Shown here one piece after another: positions 17,336 to 26,972 of a DNA stretch of 34,713 nt. Position numbers and translations under genes: made by a program. Every line of letters begins with the position of its first letter. Within the stretch, counting starts at the first letter, position 1. The DNA lies in NCBI GenBank assembly GCA_945883565.1, contig CAMCXO010000026.1, positions 1 through 34,713 of the forward strand, read 5' to 3'. Origin of the DNA: Chryseobacterium gleum. Its GTDB lineage: Bacteria; Bacteroidota; Bacteroidia; Flavobacteriales; Schleiferiaceae. Under the pieces are notes generated by a model. That model saw only the letters and a list, made by a program, of their open reading frames with translations, had not been told where the DNA came from and searched no databases.

Positions 17336-19177
17336 ATGAAGAAGCCCGCCATTACCGCTCTCGTATTGGGTCTGCTGTTATTTTGGGGCGGCTCTCAGGC
17401 GCTTGCCCAGATAACCGAATGCCTAAGCCCTTTAACAGGCCGAAGCACTGTTAACAATCTGCCTTACCTCAAGCATAACAGCCAAGACGACACCATCGGC
17501 ATTCCGATTGCCGACGATTTTTCGACCGGAGAAGGTTGGCCCAATCCGCGCTTTTGGGCCGATGAAAAGGTGTGGATTAACAGCACTTTTGGACTCAATA
17601 TGCCATCATTAGGCGTGGCCACTTTCGATGGTCTCGATGCTTATGGAAGGGCCTACGACCTTAACGACAACAGCTCCGACACCTTGGCCGATGTGCTGAG
17701 CAGCCACTTTATAGAATGGCCTGCCAATCCCCAAAATGTGTTTCTAAGCTTTATGTTTCAAGCAGGAGGAAGGGGAGAGAAACCCACCTCAGGCGATTTC
17801 TTAACGCTACAATTCTGGTCGCCTGCCGATAGCCTTTGGACAGAAGTGTGGCGAACGGCTCCCACGGCTTTCGAATCGTTCAAGCATCAATTGGTTGAGA
17901 TTAACGACCCCAAATGGTTACAAGATGGCTTTCGTTTTCGATTTGCGGCCTATGGTGCCCGTTCCGGCGCCTTCGACATCTGGAACCTCGATTATGTACG
18001 GCTTGAACAAAACCGCAATGCAACCGATACCTTGTTGGTAGATGGCACCTTTACCCGTGCGCACAGAGGCTTATTAAAAAACTATACCCAAATACCTTGG
18101 TTTCATGCCAATTTTATAAATCCCTTTGTAGACAATACCGAGCTGTATTACCGCAAAAATGGTGCACAGGGTAGCTTGAACATCAATTTAAGAGGCTACC
18201 GCTTGTTGCTGAATGGCACGACTTTGTTCAACAAAAATGGCATCCCCTGGAATATTGGTCCTTTTAATGTTGAAACCACGGTACCGGTTCCCATTGATCC
18301 CATAGTTTTTAATCCCCCACCAAGTGCCCCATTTTCCCTCGAAATTGTTCATTTAATGACCGGGGCCAACGACGCCTTTCGCAGCAACGACAGTTTGACC
18401 TTTACGCACCAATTTGACCATTTTTATGCCTACGACGATGGTTCGGCCGAACGGGCATATGGCATACGAAATGTGGGCGGGGCGGTAACTGCCCTTCAAT
18501 TTGCTCCCTTGAGTGCCGATACCCTTAAAGGGCTTTATGTATATTTTGCCGAAACCCAGGTAAATGCGTCTTTAAACAGCTTTCGTATTGGACTGTGGGA
18601 AGACACCGGAAGTGGCCCCGGCAACCTTATTTATCTAAGCGATTCGCTCTACAAACCCCTTATTTACCAAACCAACCAGTTTGTTGCCTTTGCCCTCGAC
18701 ACCCCCGGTATTTACCTGAACAGAGCGGTATACATTGGCCTCAAGCAAACCACTGTAAACCCACTTAATGTGGGGCTGGATGTAAACCTGGAAGATGGTG
18801 ATACCAGTTCGTATATATATTACAGCGATGGCACCAATTGGTTTCCTTCGCTTTTTAGCGGCCGTTTAATGGTGCGCCCTTATTTTAACTATCAACCCGT
18901 TGATTTAGGAGCAAACAATCCGGTTAAGCCCGAAAGCAAACTCTTGGTTTATCCCAATCCAGCTCAAAACCGCCTTTTTATTGACCACCAGAAGAAGGGG
19001 GGGCACTTAAGCATTTTCAATATTTCGGGACAAATGATGCATCAAGTACAGCTCGACAGCGAATCGTCGGCCTTGGAAATCAATACAGCTTACTGGCCCC
19101 GCGGGCTTTATTTCTTGCGCTGGGAGCAACCCAATTTGGGCAGAGTGCCCGAGTTTCACAAAATAGTTCTGCATTGA
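17336..19177 (+). CDS. T9SS-sorted secreted protein
   Basis: 613 residues with a Sec signal peptide (ALVLGLLLFWGGSQALAQ). The C-terminal type A sorting domain begins LLVYPNPAQNRLFI, continues LSIFNISGQMM and ends WPRGLYFLRW, which directs export through the type IX machinery. The body is rich in Asp, Asn, aromatic residues and beta-strand patterns, with no catalytic motif that I recognise; the phrases IADDFSTGEGWP and YAYDDGSAERAYG suggest jelly-roll or lectin-like beta modules. Its function is unknown. It is translationally coupled on both sides: its ATG abuts the PASTA stop, and its TGA stop overlaps the TTG start of the pseudouridine synthase gene. Confidence 0.88.
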   Translation: MKKPAITALVLGLLLFWGGSQALAQITECLSPLTGRSTVNNLPYLKHNSQDDTIGIPIADDFSTGEGWPNPRFWADEKVWINSTFGLNMPSLGVATFDGLDAYGRAYDLNDNSSDTLADVLSSHFIEWPANPQNVFLSFMFQAGGRGEKPTSGDFLTLQFWSPADSLWTEVWRTAPTAFESFKHQLVEINDPKWLQDGFRFRFAAYGARSGAFDIWNLDYVRLEQNRNATDTLLVDGTFTRAHRGLLKNYTQIPWFHANFINPFVDNTELYYRKNGAQGSLNINLRGYRLLLNGTTLFNKNGIPWNIGPFNVETTVPVPIDPIVFNPPPSAPFSLEIVHLMTGANDAFRSNDSLTFTHQFDHFYAYDDGSAERAYGIRNVGGAVTALQFAPLSADTLKGLYVYFAETQVNASLNSFRIGLWEDTGSGPGNLIYLSDSLYKPLIYQTNQFVAFALDTPGIYLNRAVYIGLKQTTVNPLNVGLDVNLEDGDTSSYIYYSDGTNWFPSLFSGRLMVRPYFNYQPVDLGANNPVKPESKLLVYPNPAQNRLFIDHQKKGGHLSIFNISGQMMHQVQLDSESSALEINTAYWPRGLYFLRWEQPNLGRVPEFHKIVLH

Positions 19178-20229
19178 ACCAAACCGACCAATTGCCTGCA
19201 GAAGGCAGCGAAGACGAACTATACGAACACCACCGATTGGTGGCCGACAAAGGCCAGGGCCTTTTACGCATCGACAAGTTTCTGCACAATTTTTTAGAAC
19301 ACACCTCCCGCAACAAAATTCAGCAAGCCGCCAAGGCCGGCTCCATATGGGTAAACGGCCAAAGTGTAAAACAGAATTACCGGGTTAAGCCCCTCGATGT
19401 GGTACAGGTGGTTTTTGCCCATCCACCCCGCGAAGGCGAGCTGATGGCAGAAAGCATTCCGTTGGAAGTGGTTTATCAAGACGACGATTTGTGTATTGTA
19501 AACAAAGCCGCCGGAATGGTGGTACACCCCGGAGTGGGCAATGCCTCAGGAACCCTGGTAAATGCCCTTTTGTACCATATGCAGCAGCTTCCAAGTGGCA
19601 GTAGGGCCGAGCGCCCCGGATTGGTTCACAGGCTTGATAAAGACACCAGTGGCATTTTGGTGGTAGCCCTTAACGAGTACGCCATGACCCATCTAAGCAA
19701 GCAGTTTTTTGAACGCACCACTGACCGACGCTACCAGGCTTTGGTTTGGGGCGATCTTAAAGAGCCTAATGGAACCATAGAAGGCCATATTGGACGCAGC
19801 AACCGCGATAGAAAACTCTTTGATGTGTTTCCCGATGGCAACGAAGGCAAACACGCCATTACCCACTATACAGTGCTTGAACGCTTTGGCTATGCCACCT
19901 TGGTTGAATGCAAGCTCGAAACCGGACGCACACACCAAATTCGGGTGCATATGCAACACATTGGCCATCCGCTATTTGGCGATGCTATGTATGGGGGCGA
20001 TGCCATTTTAAAAGGCGTGAATACCGCCAAATACAAACAGTTTATTGGCAACTGCATGGGCATTTTAAACCGACAAGCCCTTCACGCCAAAACCCTGGAG
20101 CTGGAACACCCCGTAAGCGGACAGCGGATGGCTTTTAAGAGCGAATTGCCCACCGACTTTCAAACCGTGCTTGAAAAGTGGCGCACTTATTCAAAAGCCT
20201 ATTTAAACGAGGCATCGGCAAACACTTAG
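19174..20229 (+). CDS. rluD: RluD-family 23S rRNA pseudouridine synthase
   Basis: Converts uridines of large-subunit rRNA to pseudouridine. The N-terminal S4 RNA-binding domain (LRIDKFLHNFLEHTSRNKI, then GSIWVNGQSVKQNYRVKPLD) precedes the catalytic domain. The signature is HRLDKDTSGILV with catalytic Asp155, followed later by TGRTHQIRVHMQHIGHPLFGD. The start is TTG at 19174 inside TTGA, where it overlaps the previous stop; no in-frame ATG lies before the S4 domain, and the first internal Met would destroy it. An alternative GTG start about 22 codons later is possible. RluD versus RluC specificity is not certain. Confidence 0.93.
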   Translation: MNQTDQLPAEGSEDELYEHHRLVADKGQGLLRIDKFLHNFLEHTSRNKIQQAAKAGSIWVNGQSVKQNYRVKPLDVVQVVFAHPPREGELMAESIPLEVVYQDDDLCIVNKAAGMVVHPGVGNASGTLVNALLYHMQQLPSGSRAERPGLVHRLDKDTSGILVVALNEYAMTHLSKQFFERTTDRRYQALVWGDLKEPNGTIEGHIGRSNRDRKLFDVFPDGNEGKHAITHYTVLERFGYATLVECKLETGRTHQIRVHMQHIGHPLFGDAMYGGDAILKGVNTAKYKQFIGNCMGILNRQALHAKTLELEHPVSGQRMAFKSELPTDFQTVLEKWRTYSKAYLNEASANT

Positions 20230-20242
20230 GCCCTTTTCATTG

Positions 20243-20250
20243 TATCTTTA
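20243..20250 (+). promoter_or_regulatory. -7-like box of the peroxidase gene
   Basis: TATCTTTA, one mismatch from TAnnTTTG, ends 4 bp before the ATG at 20255. If used, the transcript would start at or beside the start codon, giving a leaderless message. Confidence 0.35.
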
Positions 20251-20254
20251 AAAT

Positions 20255-21334
20255 ATGAGAACGTTTAGTCTCTTTGTGTTTGTTTTTATGGTTTTATGGT
20301 CGTGTAAACCAGACCCTGTAACCATAGACCCGCCTACGGAGCCTAGTGGGCCAACCCCTTATAAATGGATTAAGCCGCCCGGTTTTGCCGAAATAGATTT
20401 GCCCACCACCAATCCTTTAACCGTAGAGGGGGTGCGCTTGGGGCGCAGGTTGTTTTATGAAAAACGCCTCTCGGGCGACAATACCATGAGCTGTGGCTCC
20501 TGCCATTTGCAAGATTTCGCTTTTGCAGAACCCAACCGTTTTAGCACCGGTATAGACGGCATAGAAGGCACTTTTAATGCCCCACCCATTATGAATTTGG
20601 CCTGGCAGCAGTTTTTCTTTTGGGATGGACGATCGACCAGTCTTGAACAGCAGGCCGAGTTGCCCGTTGAAGACCCCATTGAAATGCACGAAACCTGGCC
20701 CAATGCCCTCGATAAGCTGGCCAATGACCCTATGTACCGAAAGCTTTTTAAGGAGGCCTTTAATACCGATACCTTAAGCAAAGAGCTGGCCGCCATGGCC
20801 ATTGCTCAATTTGAGCGCACGGTGATTTCGTCTAACAGCAAATTTGACAGATTCAACCAAGGCTTTGAAAGGCTTGACACACTCGAAGCAGAGGGATATA
20901 GACTATTTAACAACGAAGAAGGCGACTGTTTTCACTGCCACGGCGATAAAAACACCGGCCTCACCTTTGGCGCTTTTGGGGCCGTACAGTTTTCTAACAA
21001 TGGCATCGATTCGGTTTTAATCCCCAATACCGGTTTAGAGCGGGTAACCGGCCTGGCCAGCGACCGCGCCAAGTTTAAAATTCCCAGTTTGCGCAATGTG
21101 GAATACACCGCCCCTTATATGCATGACGGGCGGTTTTACACCCTCGAACAGGTTATAGAACATTATAATATGGGCGGGCACCAGACGGCCACCATCGATC
21201 CAAATATGAAGGCGTATGGCGTAGGCCGTAACTGGACCTTTCGTCAGAAGATAGCGCTTGTGGCCTTTTTGAAAACTTTGAGTGACCCCCAGTTTATAAG
21301 CGACACAAATTTTAGCGATCCTTTTAACCGTTGA
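20255..21334 (+). CDS. Di-haem cytochrome c peroxidase (MauG/CcpA family) lipoprotein
   Basis: 359 residues with a lipoprotein signal (FVFVFMVLWSC), so it is attached in the envelope. Two c-type haem sites are visible: Cys80-Gly-Ser-Cys83-His84 and Cys225-Phe-His-Cys228-His229. Surrounding family phrases are LFYEKRLSGDNTMSCGSCH, NAPPIMNLAWQQFFFWDGR and KFKIPSLRNVEYTAPYMHDG; the last contains the Met used as a distal ligand in classical peroxidases. The family reduces hydrogen peroxide with electrons from small cytochromes, but some members oxidise other substrates. It is probably a single-gene transcript with its own promoter. Confidence 0.93.
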   Translation: MRTFSLFVFVFMVLWSCKPDPVTIDPPTEPSGPTPYKWIKPPGFAEIDLPTTNPLTVEGVRLGRRLFYEKRLSGDNTMSCGSCHLQDFAFAEPNRFSTGIDGIEGTFNAPPIMNLAWQQFFFWDGRSTSLEQQAELPVEDPIEMHETWPNALDKLANDPMYRKLFKEAFNTDTLSKELAAMAIAQFERTVISSNSKFDRFNQGFERLDTLEAEGYRLFNNEEGDCFHCHGDKNTGLTFGAFGAVQFSNNGIDSVLIPNTGLERVTGLASDRAKFKIPSLRNVEYTAPYMHDGRFYTLEQVIEHYNMGGHQTATIDPNMKAYGVGRNWTFRQKIALVAFLKTLSDPQFISDTNFSDPFNR

Positions 21335-21392
21335 GGTGGTGGCATACACTTTGTTCATTAAGTTCGCATTCCGCAACCATAACTAAAACACT

Positions 21393-21968
21393 ATGAAACT
21401 CAGAACCATCGCCCTTGCCTCTGCAACCGTTCTCATGGTAGCTGCTACCACTTCATGCAAAAGCAAGAAAAAAGCCGTTGTAGAGCCTCCAAAAGGCGAA
21501 GTGGAAATGATATTGCCTTGTGCCGAATTTAAAAGCGATGGCAAATATTTCCGTGCGTATTCTTTTGGAGAAAGCTCAGATGCCAATGTGGCCAAGCAAA
21601 AAGCCTTAAGCAACGCCCGCTCCGAACTGGCTGCTCAAATTTCGACCACCATGAAAATTGTGGGTGACAACTATGTAAAATCTTCTGAGTTTAACAACGT
21701 AGAAGAAGTGCTTGAGCGCTTCGAGCAAAATTCGCGCACTGTGGTAAACGAGCGCATCAATGGGGCAGTGGCCGTTTGCGATAAGCTTACCCAGGTAACC
21801 TCTTCGGGCCGTTATAAATACTATGTGGCACTCGAATTATCGGGCGAAGACATGGTAGACCGTTACTACAAAACCCTCACCAACGACCAAACCCTAAAGG
21901 TTGATTACAACTACGAAAAGTTTAAAAAGACCTTTGAAGAAGAAATGGCGAAAATGGAAAACCGCTAA
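21393..21968 (+). CDS. LPP20-like lipoprotein
   Basis: 191 residues. The N-terminal signal ends ATTSC (lipobox), followed by a Lys-rich linker KSKKKAVVEPP. The core AYSFGESSDANVAKQKALSNA and the following RSELAAQI pattern, with a later GRYKYYVALEL strand, resembles the LPP20/FlgT-N fold found in outer-membrane-associated lipoproteins. The C-terminus is charged (EKFKKTFEEEMAKMENR). The role is unknown, possibly structural in the envelope. It is followed by a good terminator and marks the end of the G+C-richer block. Confidence 0.75.
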   Translation: MKLRTIALASATVLMVAATTSCKSKKKAVVEPPKGEVEMILPCAEFKSDGKYFRAYSFGESSDANVAKQKALSNARSELAAQISTTMKIVGDNYVKSSEFNNVEEVLERFEQNSRTVVNERINGAVAVCDKLTQVTSSGRYKYYVALELSGEDMVDRYYKTLTNDQTLKVDYNYEKFKKTFEEEMAKMENR

Positions 21969-21993
21969 GGTTTTTAGTCTAAAGTAAAAGAAG

Positions 21994-22020
21994 CCGCCCT
22001 CGAAAAAGGGCGGTTTTTTT
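21994..22020 (+). terminator. Rho-independent terminator after LPP20-like gene
   Basis: Stem CCGCCCT (21994-22000) / AGGGCGG (22007-22013), six-base loop, then seven T residues. The following 22021-22266 shows no gene or clear motif. Confidence 0.9.
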
Positions 22021-22266
22021 GTTTAAAAACCTGGTGCTTTCGCACAAGGGCAAGAGGATTTAATCTAGCCAAAGTATAATGGCATTCCAAGCCGCTTTTG
22101 TCTGAACAAGATTTGTTGGATTAAGGGATGGGCACGATGGGGGTGGGGGGCTTGTTGCTGCAAGTTTAGGCGCGGGGGCGGTGAATATGGTTTTTGTGCT
22201 TGCCGCTATTGGTTTTAAAAATGCAATTTTTTTAAATTTAAGAATGACTTTGTTCTGGATATTTAT

Positions 22267-23703
22267 TTATTGCCATCCGCCTCCTAGAGCTTTGTATAAT
22301 TGGATGTTAGCATGAATTTCTTGAAGTTTTATTTCAATGAGTTCCATTTGCGCATCCAGCACTTCTTCTTGAGTGAGCAGTACCTCTACATAATCGGCTT
22401 TGGCATTTTGAAAAAGGAAATGGGCTATTTCAACAGACTGTTTTAATAGTTCAACTTCTTGGAATTTGGTTTTTAAACTATTAGTGCAATTATTCAATTT
22501 TGACAGTTGCTTTAATACTTCGGTATAGGCCATCAGCACAGTTTGTGCATAAGAATAGGCGCTTTGAATTTGTTTAGCGGTTGCACGGTTGAATTGTGCA
22601 TGAATGGCTTTTCGATTAATAAGGGGTGCAGTGAGGTCTCCCGCTAAATTATAAATGAGTGATTCAGGTTGAATTAAAAATTTAGGATCAAAAGCCTGAA
22701 AGCCGACACCGGTTTGGAGGTTGAGTTTCGGATAAAAACTTGCTTTAGCCGCCTGAACATTCAGTTTTGTGCTTTTAAGTTCAAATTCGGCCTGTTTAAT
22801 ATCGGGTCTATTTTGTAATAATTGTTTTGGAAGTCCAGCATGTATATTTTTAAGTTGGACATTGACCAGGGGTAAAGGTTTCCAATTAATGCCTTCAGGA
22901 TACTTTCCGATTAATACATGCAATTTGTTTTCTGTTTCTGTTTTTTTCTGGTTGATTGCAAATTGTTGATTTTGAGTATTCAGTAATTGAGCTTCGAATC
23001 TATTCACCACCAATTGGTTGACTTTGCCGTAGTTTTTCATGATTCGCATTTTTTCTAGAGCTGAAGACTGAACTTCCACGTTTTGATTTAGAATTTCAAT
23101 CAAGCTTTGTAATGCCATCCATTCATAATAGGTTGTTGCAATTTCAGCAACCAATTGTGTAATTAAGAAGTTTTTGGCTTGATTTTGAGCTAAGAGTTGA
23201 AGTTCTGAAGCATTTTTAGCATCGCGCAGTTTATGCCAAACATCGACTTCCCAGCTAGCAGAAGCCCCCCATTTGAAATCGGGCAAAGGTTCGGGAAACG
23301 AACGTCCATTGTCAATTTCAAGCGTATGTTCTACGGCTCCATTCCGTGTATACCTTGCAGACTTTTCGGTTCCCATGTTTATGCCAAAATCAACGAAAGG
23401 CAGATATTCTCCTTGTTTTTCGAGGACTTCACTTTGGCTTATGGCAATTTCATGTAATACGATATTGAGTTCCTGATTGTGCAGAAGCGCCGTATCGATT
23501 AATTCTATGAGTTGTGAGTCGTTGAAAAAAAAATTCCGTTCTAGCTTAAAATGCTCAATGCTATCTGTGTTAAAAGAATTAAAGCGATTTGGAAGTTGAA
23601 TTGGCAATTCGCCATAAGTTAATCTTGGCGTTTTACAGCTTAATAAGGCAATCAATGTGAGCCAAACAAAGCTTGTTTTAACATAAGGGGGTTTAGTTTT
23701 CAC
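22267..23703 (-). CDS. Outer-membrane efflux channel lipoprotein (TolC/OprM-NodT family)
   Basis: 478-residue outer-membrane factor of a tripartite pump. The signal ends LIALLSC (lipobox), so it is lipidated like OprM/NodT proteins. Two repeated OEP halves are visible: long helices such as LLHNQELNIVLHEIAISQSE, and the second-half phrase LLQNRPDIKQAEFELKS, which is the family's best marker (L-x-RPDI-x-x-AE). Its start lies inside the end of the pump gene (11-bp overlap), consistent with co-expression. It is third in the adaptor-pump-channel operon. Confidence 0.95.
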   Translation of the reverse strand: MKTKPPYVKTSFVWLTLIALLSCKTPRLTYGELPIQLPNRFNSFNTDSIEHFKLERNFFFNDSQLIELIDTALLHNQELNIVLHEIAISQSEVLEKQGEYLPFVDFGINMGTEKSARYTRNGAVEHTLEIDNGRSFPEPLPDFKWGASASWEVDVWHKLRDAKNASELQLLAQNQAKNFLITQLVAEIATTYYEWMALQSLIEILNQNVEVQSSALEKMRIMKNYGKVNQLVVNRFEAQLLNTQNQQFAINQKKTETENKLHVLIGKYPEGINWKPLPLVNVQLKNIHAGLPKQLLQNRPDIKQAEFELKSTKLNVQAAKASFYPKLNLQTGVGFQAFDPKFLIQPESLIYNLAGDLTAPLINRKAIHAQFNRATAKQIQSAYSYAQTVLMAYTEVLKQLSKLNNCTNSLKTKFQEVELLKQSVEIAHFLFQNAKADYVEVLLTQEEVLDAQMELIEIKLQEIHANIQLYKALGGGWQ

Positions 23704-26700
23704 GGTTTTTTATTTTTTTGTTCCTCAATTTGAGCAGGGTGTTCATTTTAGTAAGCTTTTTCAACAAAGAAGCTTTAGACTGTTGTTCTTCCACTAAGGC
23801 TTCTGAAAGTGTAGAGTGGGATTCGTTTTGAAGTAAATTTTTGTTTTCTATTATTTTTCCAAAGGCATAATAGAGACCTGGAATAAATAAAACGCCAATC
23901 AAGGTTCCCAAGAGCATTCCGCCCATGGCAGATGAACCAATGGTTTTGTTGCCTATTGCCCCTGCACCTTTTGCAAATACAAGAGGTATTAAACCGGCTA
24001 TAAATGCAAAGGAGGTCATGAGTATAGGTCTAAAGCGCATTTTTGCCCCTTCAATTGCCGCATTAAATAGCGATGCGCCGCTATTGTGACGTTGAACGGC
24101 AAATTCTACAATCAGAACGGCATTTTTGCCCAATAAACCTATTAGCATGATCATGCCAATTTGCGCATATACATCATTTGCTAAACCCATCCATTTTAGC
24201 AATAAAAAGGAGCCGAGAATGCCAATTGGTAAAGAAAACAACACCGCCAAAGGCAGTACAAAACTTTCGTATTGGGCTGCCAATACCAGATAAACAAAAA
24301 AGATAACGATTAAAAAAATAAATACAGATTCGTTCCCTCTTTTAGCTTCGTCGAACGATAGGTCTTCCCAAGCAATGCTATAATTTTTAGGTAAGGTTTG
24401 GTTGGCAACTTCTTGTACAGCTTTTAGGGCTTCGCCAGAGGTATAACCTTTGGCCGGCAAGCCTCTTATAGAGGCCGAATTGAAGAGGTTGTAACGGGTA
24501 ATTTCGTTTGGGCCTTGCGTTTTTTTAATGGTCATAAAAGACGAATAAGGAACCATTTCCCCTGATTCGTTTTTTACAAATAAATCGGTCAAGTCTGAGG
24601 GATACCTTCTGTATTCTGGTGCCGCTTGTGTATAGACTTTAAAGAACCTTCCGAAACGAATAAACCCTTGTTCGTATGTGCTTCCAATTAAAATATTTAA
24701 ATTTTCCATGGCGTTTCCTATAGAAACGCCTTTTTGCATGGCAGCACCATTGTCTATTTCCAGTTCATATTGAGGGTAATTGGCAGCAAAAAATGTAAAA
24801 AGACCTTTGAGTTCTTTTCGTTTTTTCAAAGCCTCAAGAAATTCTTTGTTGATTTTATCGAATTCTTGATAATCCGTTTCGCCACTGGTTTTATCTAGCA
24901 TTCGCAAAGAAAACCCACCTGAAGAACCAAATCCAGGTATGGCGGGAGGCTCGAAATATTCGACTACAGCACCCAAGTTTCGGGTTTCTTCTTCTAACAT
25001 TTCCATGATTTCGTGAACAGAATGATTACGAAGGTTCCATGGTTTTAAATTAATTAAACAGGTTCCGGCGTTTGAACCTCTTCCTTCGGTCATGATTTCA
25101 TAACCAGCCAAAGAAGTTACGGATTCGATACTTTCATTTTTTTCCGCAATTTGCTGCAGCTCTTGGGCTACTTTATTGGTGGTTTCTAAGGTAGAGCCAG
25201 GTGGTGTTTGAATGATGGCGTAAATGGTTCCCTGGTCTTCATTAGGTACAAATCCCGTTGGTAAAACATGATTGGTATAAAAGATTCCTAAAAGAAAGAG
25301 CCCAAGAACGCCAAATGTTAGCATTCTTCTGGCCACTATTTTGTTTAGCACTTGAATATATTTTCCGGTAAGCAATTCAAAAAAGCGGTTAAATGCTTCT
25401 ATGAATTTATCGAACCAGGAAGTTCTGCGTTTATGTTGGTGGTTTTTTAGCAATAAAGCACAAAGCACTGGTGTAAGCGTTAGGGCTACCAAGCCTGATA
25501 TTAGAATAGAGCTTGCCATGGTTATTGAAAACTGTCGGTAAAAAACACCTACAGGTCCGCCCATAAAGGCTATTGGCAAAAAAACCGAAATCATCACTAA
25601 TGTAATGGCTATAATGGCGCCGCTAAGCTCATCCAGGGCTTTCCGAGTGGCCATATAAGGCGTTAACCGGGGATCTTCTTCCATTTTTGAGTGGACTGCT
25701 TCGACAACTACTATTGCGTCGTCAACAACTACCCCAATGGCCAATACTAGAGCGAAGAGTGTAATAAGATTAATAGACAAACCAAAAGATTGTAGAATGA
25801 AAAATGATCCAATTAAAGAAACAGGAACGGCAATGATGGGTATAAGCGTGGAACGCCAATCGCCGAGAAATAGGAAGACAACCAATGCCACCAATAAGAA
25901 TGCATCGCGGATGGTGTGAATAACTTGCTCAATTGAGGCGTCAAGAAATCTTGAAACATCGTAACTATATTGGTAGTGAACACCTTCAGGAAAGTCGGCT
26001 TCCAATTCCTTAAGTTTTTCTTTTACTTGTTTAATTACAGCACTGCCATTGCTATTGGGCGACTGTTTTAATACAATTGACGAAGAAGGTTGGCCATCTA
26101 GATTTGAATAAATGTCGAAAAACTCGCTGCCTAACTCTACTGAAGCGATGTCTTTTAGTTTTATAAGTTCGCCCTCTTCATTACTGCGAATAATGATGTT
26201 TTCGTATTCTTCAGGTTTATTGAAACGCCCTTTATAGTTAAGAACATATTCAAAAGCTTGAGCTTGAATGCCAGAACTTTGACCCAAACGACCTGGTCGA
26301 GCGATAATACTTTGCTCGTTCATTGCCGACAATACTTCTTCGGCAGAAATGCTATAGGCACGCATTCGATCGGGTTTCAGCCAAACCCTCATGGCGTATT
26401 TTCTAGATCCAAGAATCTGAGCCTGAGCAATTCCATTAATTCGCTGTAGCTCTGGCACAATGCGGGTAAAAGCATAATTGTAAAGGAATTTCTCGTCAAT
26501 TCCACTGCCTTTTTCACTGTAAAGGTCTAAATACAGTAACATGCTAGGCTGGACAGGTGTTATTATAACGCCTTCACGTTGAACCAATTCAGGTAAGTTA
26601 GGCATGACTTGGTCTACGCGGGTTTTAACACGCACAACAGCTTGGTCGGGGTCGGTGCCAGGTTCAAAAACGATTCTTATAGTTCCCTCGCCGGCGCTGG

Positions 26701-26947
26701 TGGCGTCGGAGGCAATGTAACGCATGTCTTGAACGCCATTTATAGAGGTTTCGAGAGGAATTAGAGTTGATTTGGTTAGCACATCGGCACTGGAACCAGG
26801 ATACGCTACAAATATGTTGACAGTTGTAGGTGCTATTTGAGGGAATTGAGAAATGGGTAGGTGTTTGATGGCGAGTAGTCCTACAAAGACTATCATGATA
26901 GATAGAACTAAGGCAAAAACGGGCCGCTTCAGTATGTTCTTGAACAT
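23693..26947 (-). CDS. RND multidrug efflux pump (HAE1, AcrB-like)
   Basis: 1084-residue inner-membrane proton-driven pump exporting hydrophobic compounds. The N-terminal MFKNILKRPVFALVLSIMIV and the porter-domain phrase VAYPGSSADVL are typical of HAE1 pumps. The proton relay is Asp409-Asp410 in GVVVDDAIVVVEAV and Lys941 in LLGKNAVLIVEFA, matching the AcrB Asp-Asp/Lys arrangement. The C-terminal ~60 residues form an extended, Lys/Leu-rich tail (LLKKLTKMNTLLKLRNKK) longer than in AcrB. It is preceded by the adaptor (25-bp gap) and followed by the channel (overlap). No local regulator gene is visible. Confidence 0.97.
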   Translation of the reverse strand: MFKNILKRPVFALVLSIMIVFVGLLAIKHLPISQFPQIAPTTVNIFVAYPGSSADVLTKSTLIPLETSINGVQDMRYIASDATSAGEGTIRIVFEPGTDPDQAVVRVKTRVDQVMPNLPELVQREGVIITPVQPSMLLYLDLYSEKGSGIDEKFLYNYAFTRIVPELQRINGIAQAQILGSRKYAMRVWLKPDRMRAYSISAEEVLSAMNEQSIIARPGRLGQSSGIQAQAFEYVLNYKGRFNKPEEYENIIIRSNEEGELIKLKDIASVELGSEFFDIYSNLDGQPSSSIVLKQSPNSNGSAVIKQVKEKLKELEADFPEGVHYQYSYDVSRFLDASIEQVIHTIRDAFLLVALVVFLFLGDWRSTLIPIIAVPVSLIGSFFILQSFGLSINLITLFALVLAIGVVVDDAIVVVEAVHSKMEEDPRLTPYMATRKALDELSGAIIAITLVMISVFLPIAFMGGPVGVFYRQFSITMASSILISGLVALTLTPVLCALLLKNHQHKRRTSWFDKFIEAFNRFFELLTGKYIQVLNKIVARRMLTFGVLGLFLLGIFYTNHVLPTGFVPNEDQGTIYAIIQTPPGSTLETTNKVAQELQQIAEKNESIESVTSLAGYEIMTEGRGSNAGTCLINLKPWNLRNHSVHEIMEMLEEETRNLGAVVEYFEPPAIPGFGSSGGFSLRMLDKTSGETDYQEFDKINKEFLEALKKRKELKGLFTFFAANYPQYELEIDNGAAMQKGVSIGNAMENLNILIGSTYEQGFIRFGRFFKVYTQAAPEYRRYPSDLTDLFVKNESGEMVPYSSFMTIKKTQGPNEITRYNLFNSASIRGLPAKGYTSGEALKAVQEVANQTLPKNYSIAWEDLSFDEAKRGNESVFIFLIVIFFVYLVLAAQYESFVLPLAVLFSLPIGILGSFLLLKWMGLANDVYAQIGMIMLIGLLGKNAVLIVEFAVQRHNSGASLFNAAIEGAKMRFRPILMTSFAFIAGLIPLVFAKGAGAIGNKTIGSSAMGGMLLGTLIGVLFIPGLYYAFGKIIENKNLLQNESHSTLSEALVEEQQSKASLLKKLTKMNTLLKLRNKKIKNREN

Positions 26948-26972
26948 GTGATTTGTTTATTGAAGTTTTAGC

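Noticed and set aside
22021-22266. Possible small RNA in the spacer after the terminator
   Set aside because: No promoter box, stable hairpin or terminator could be seen.
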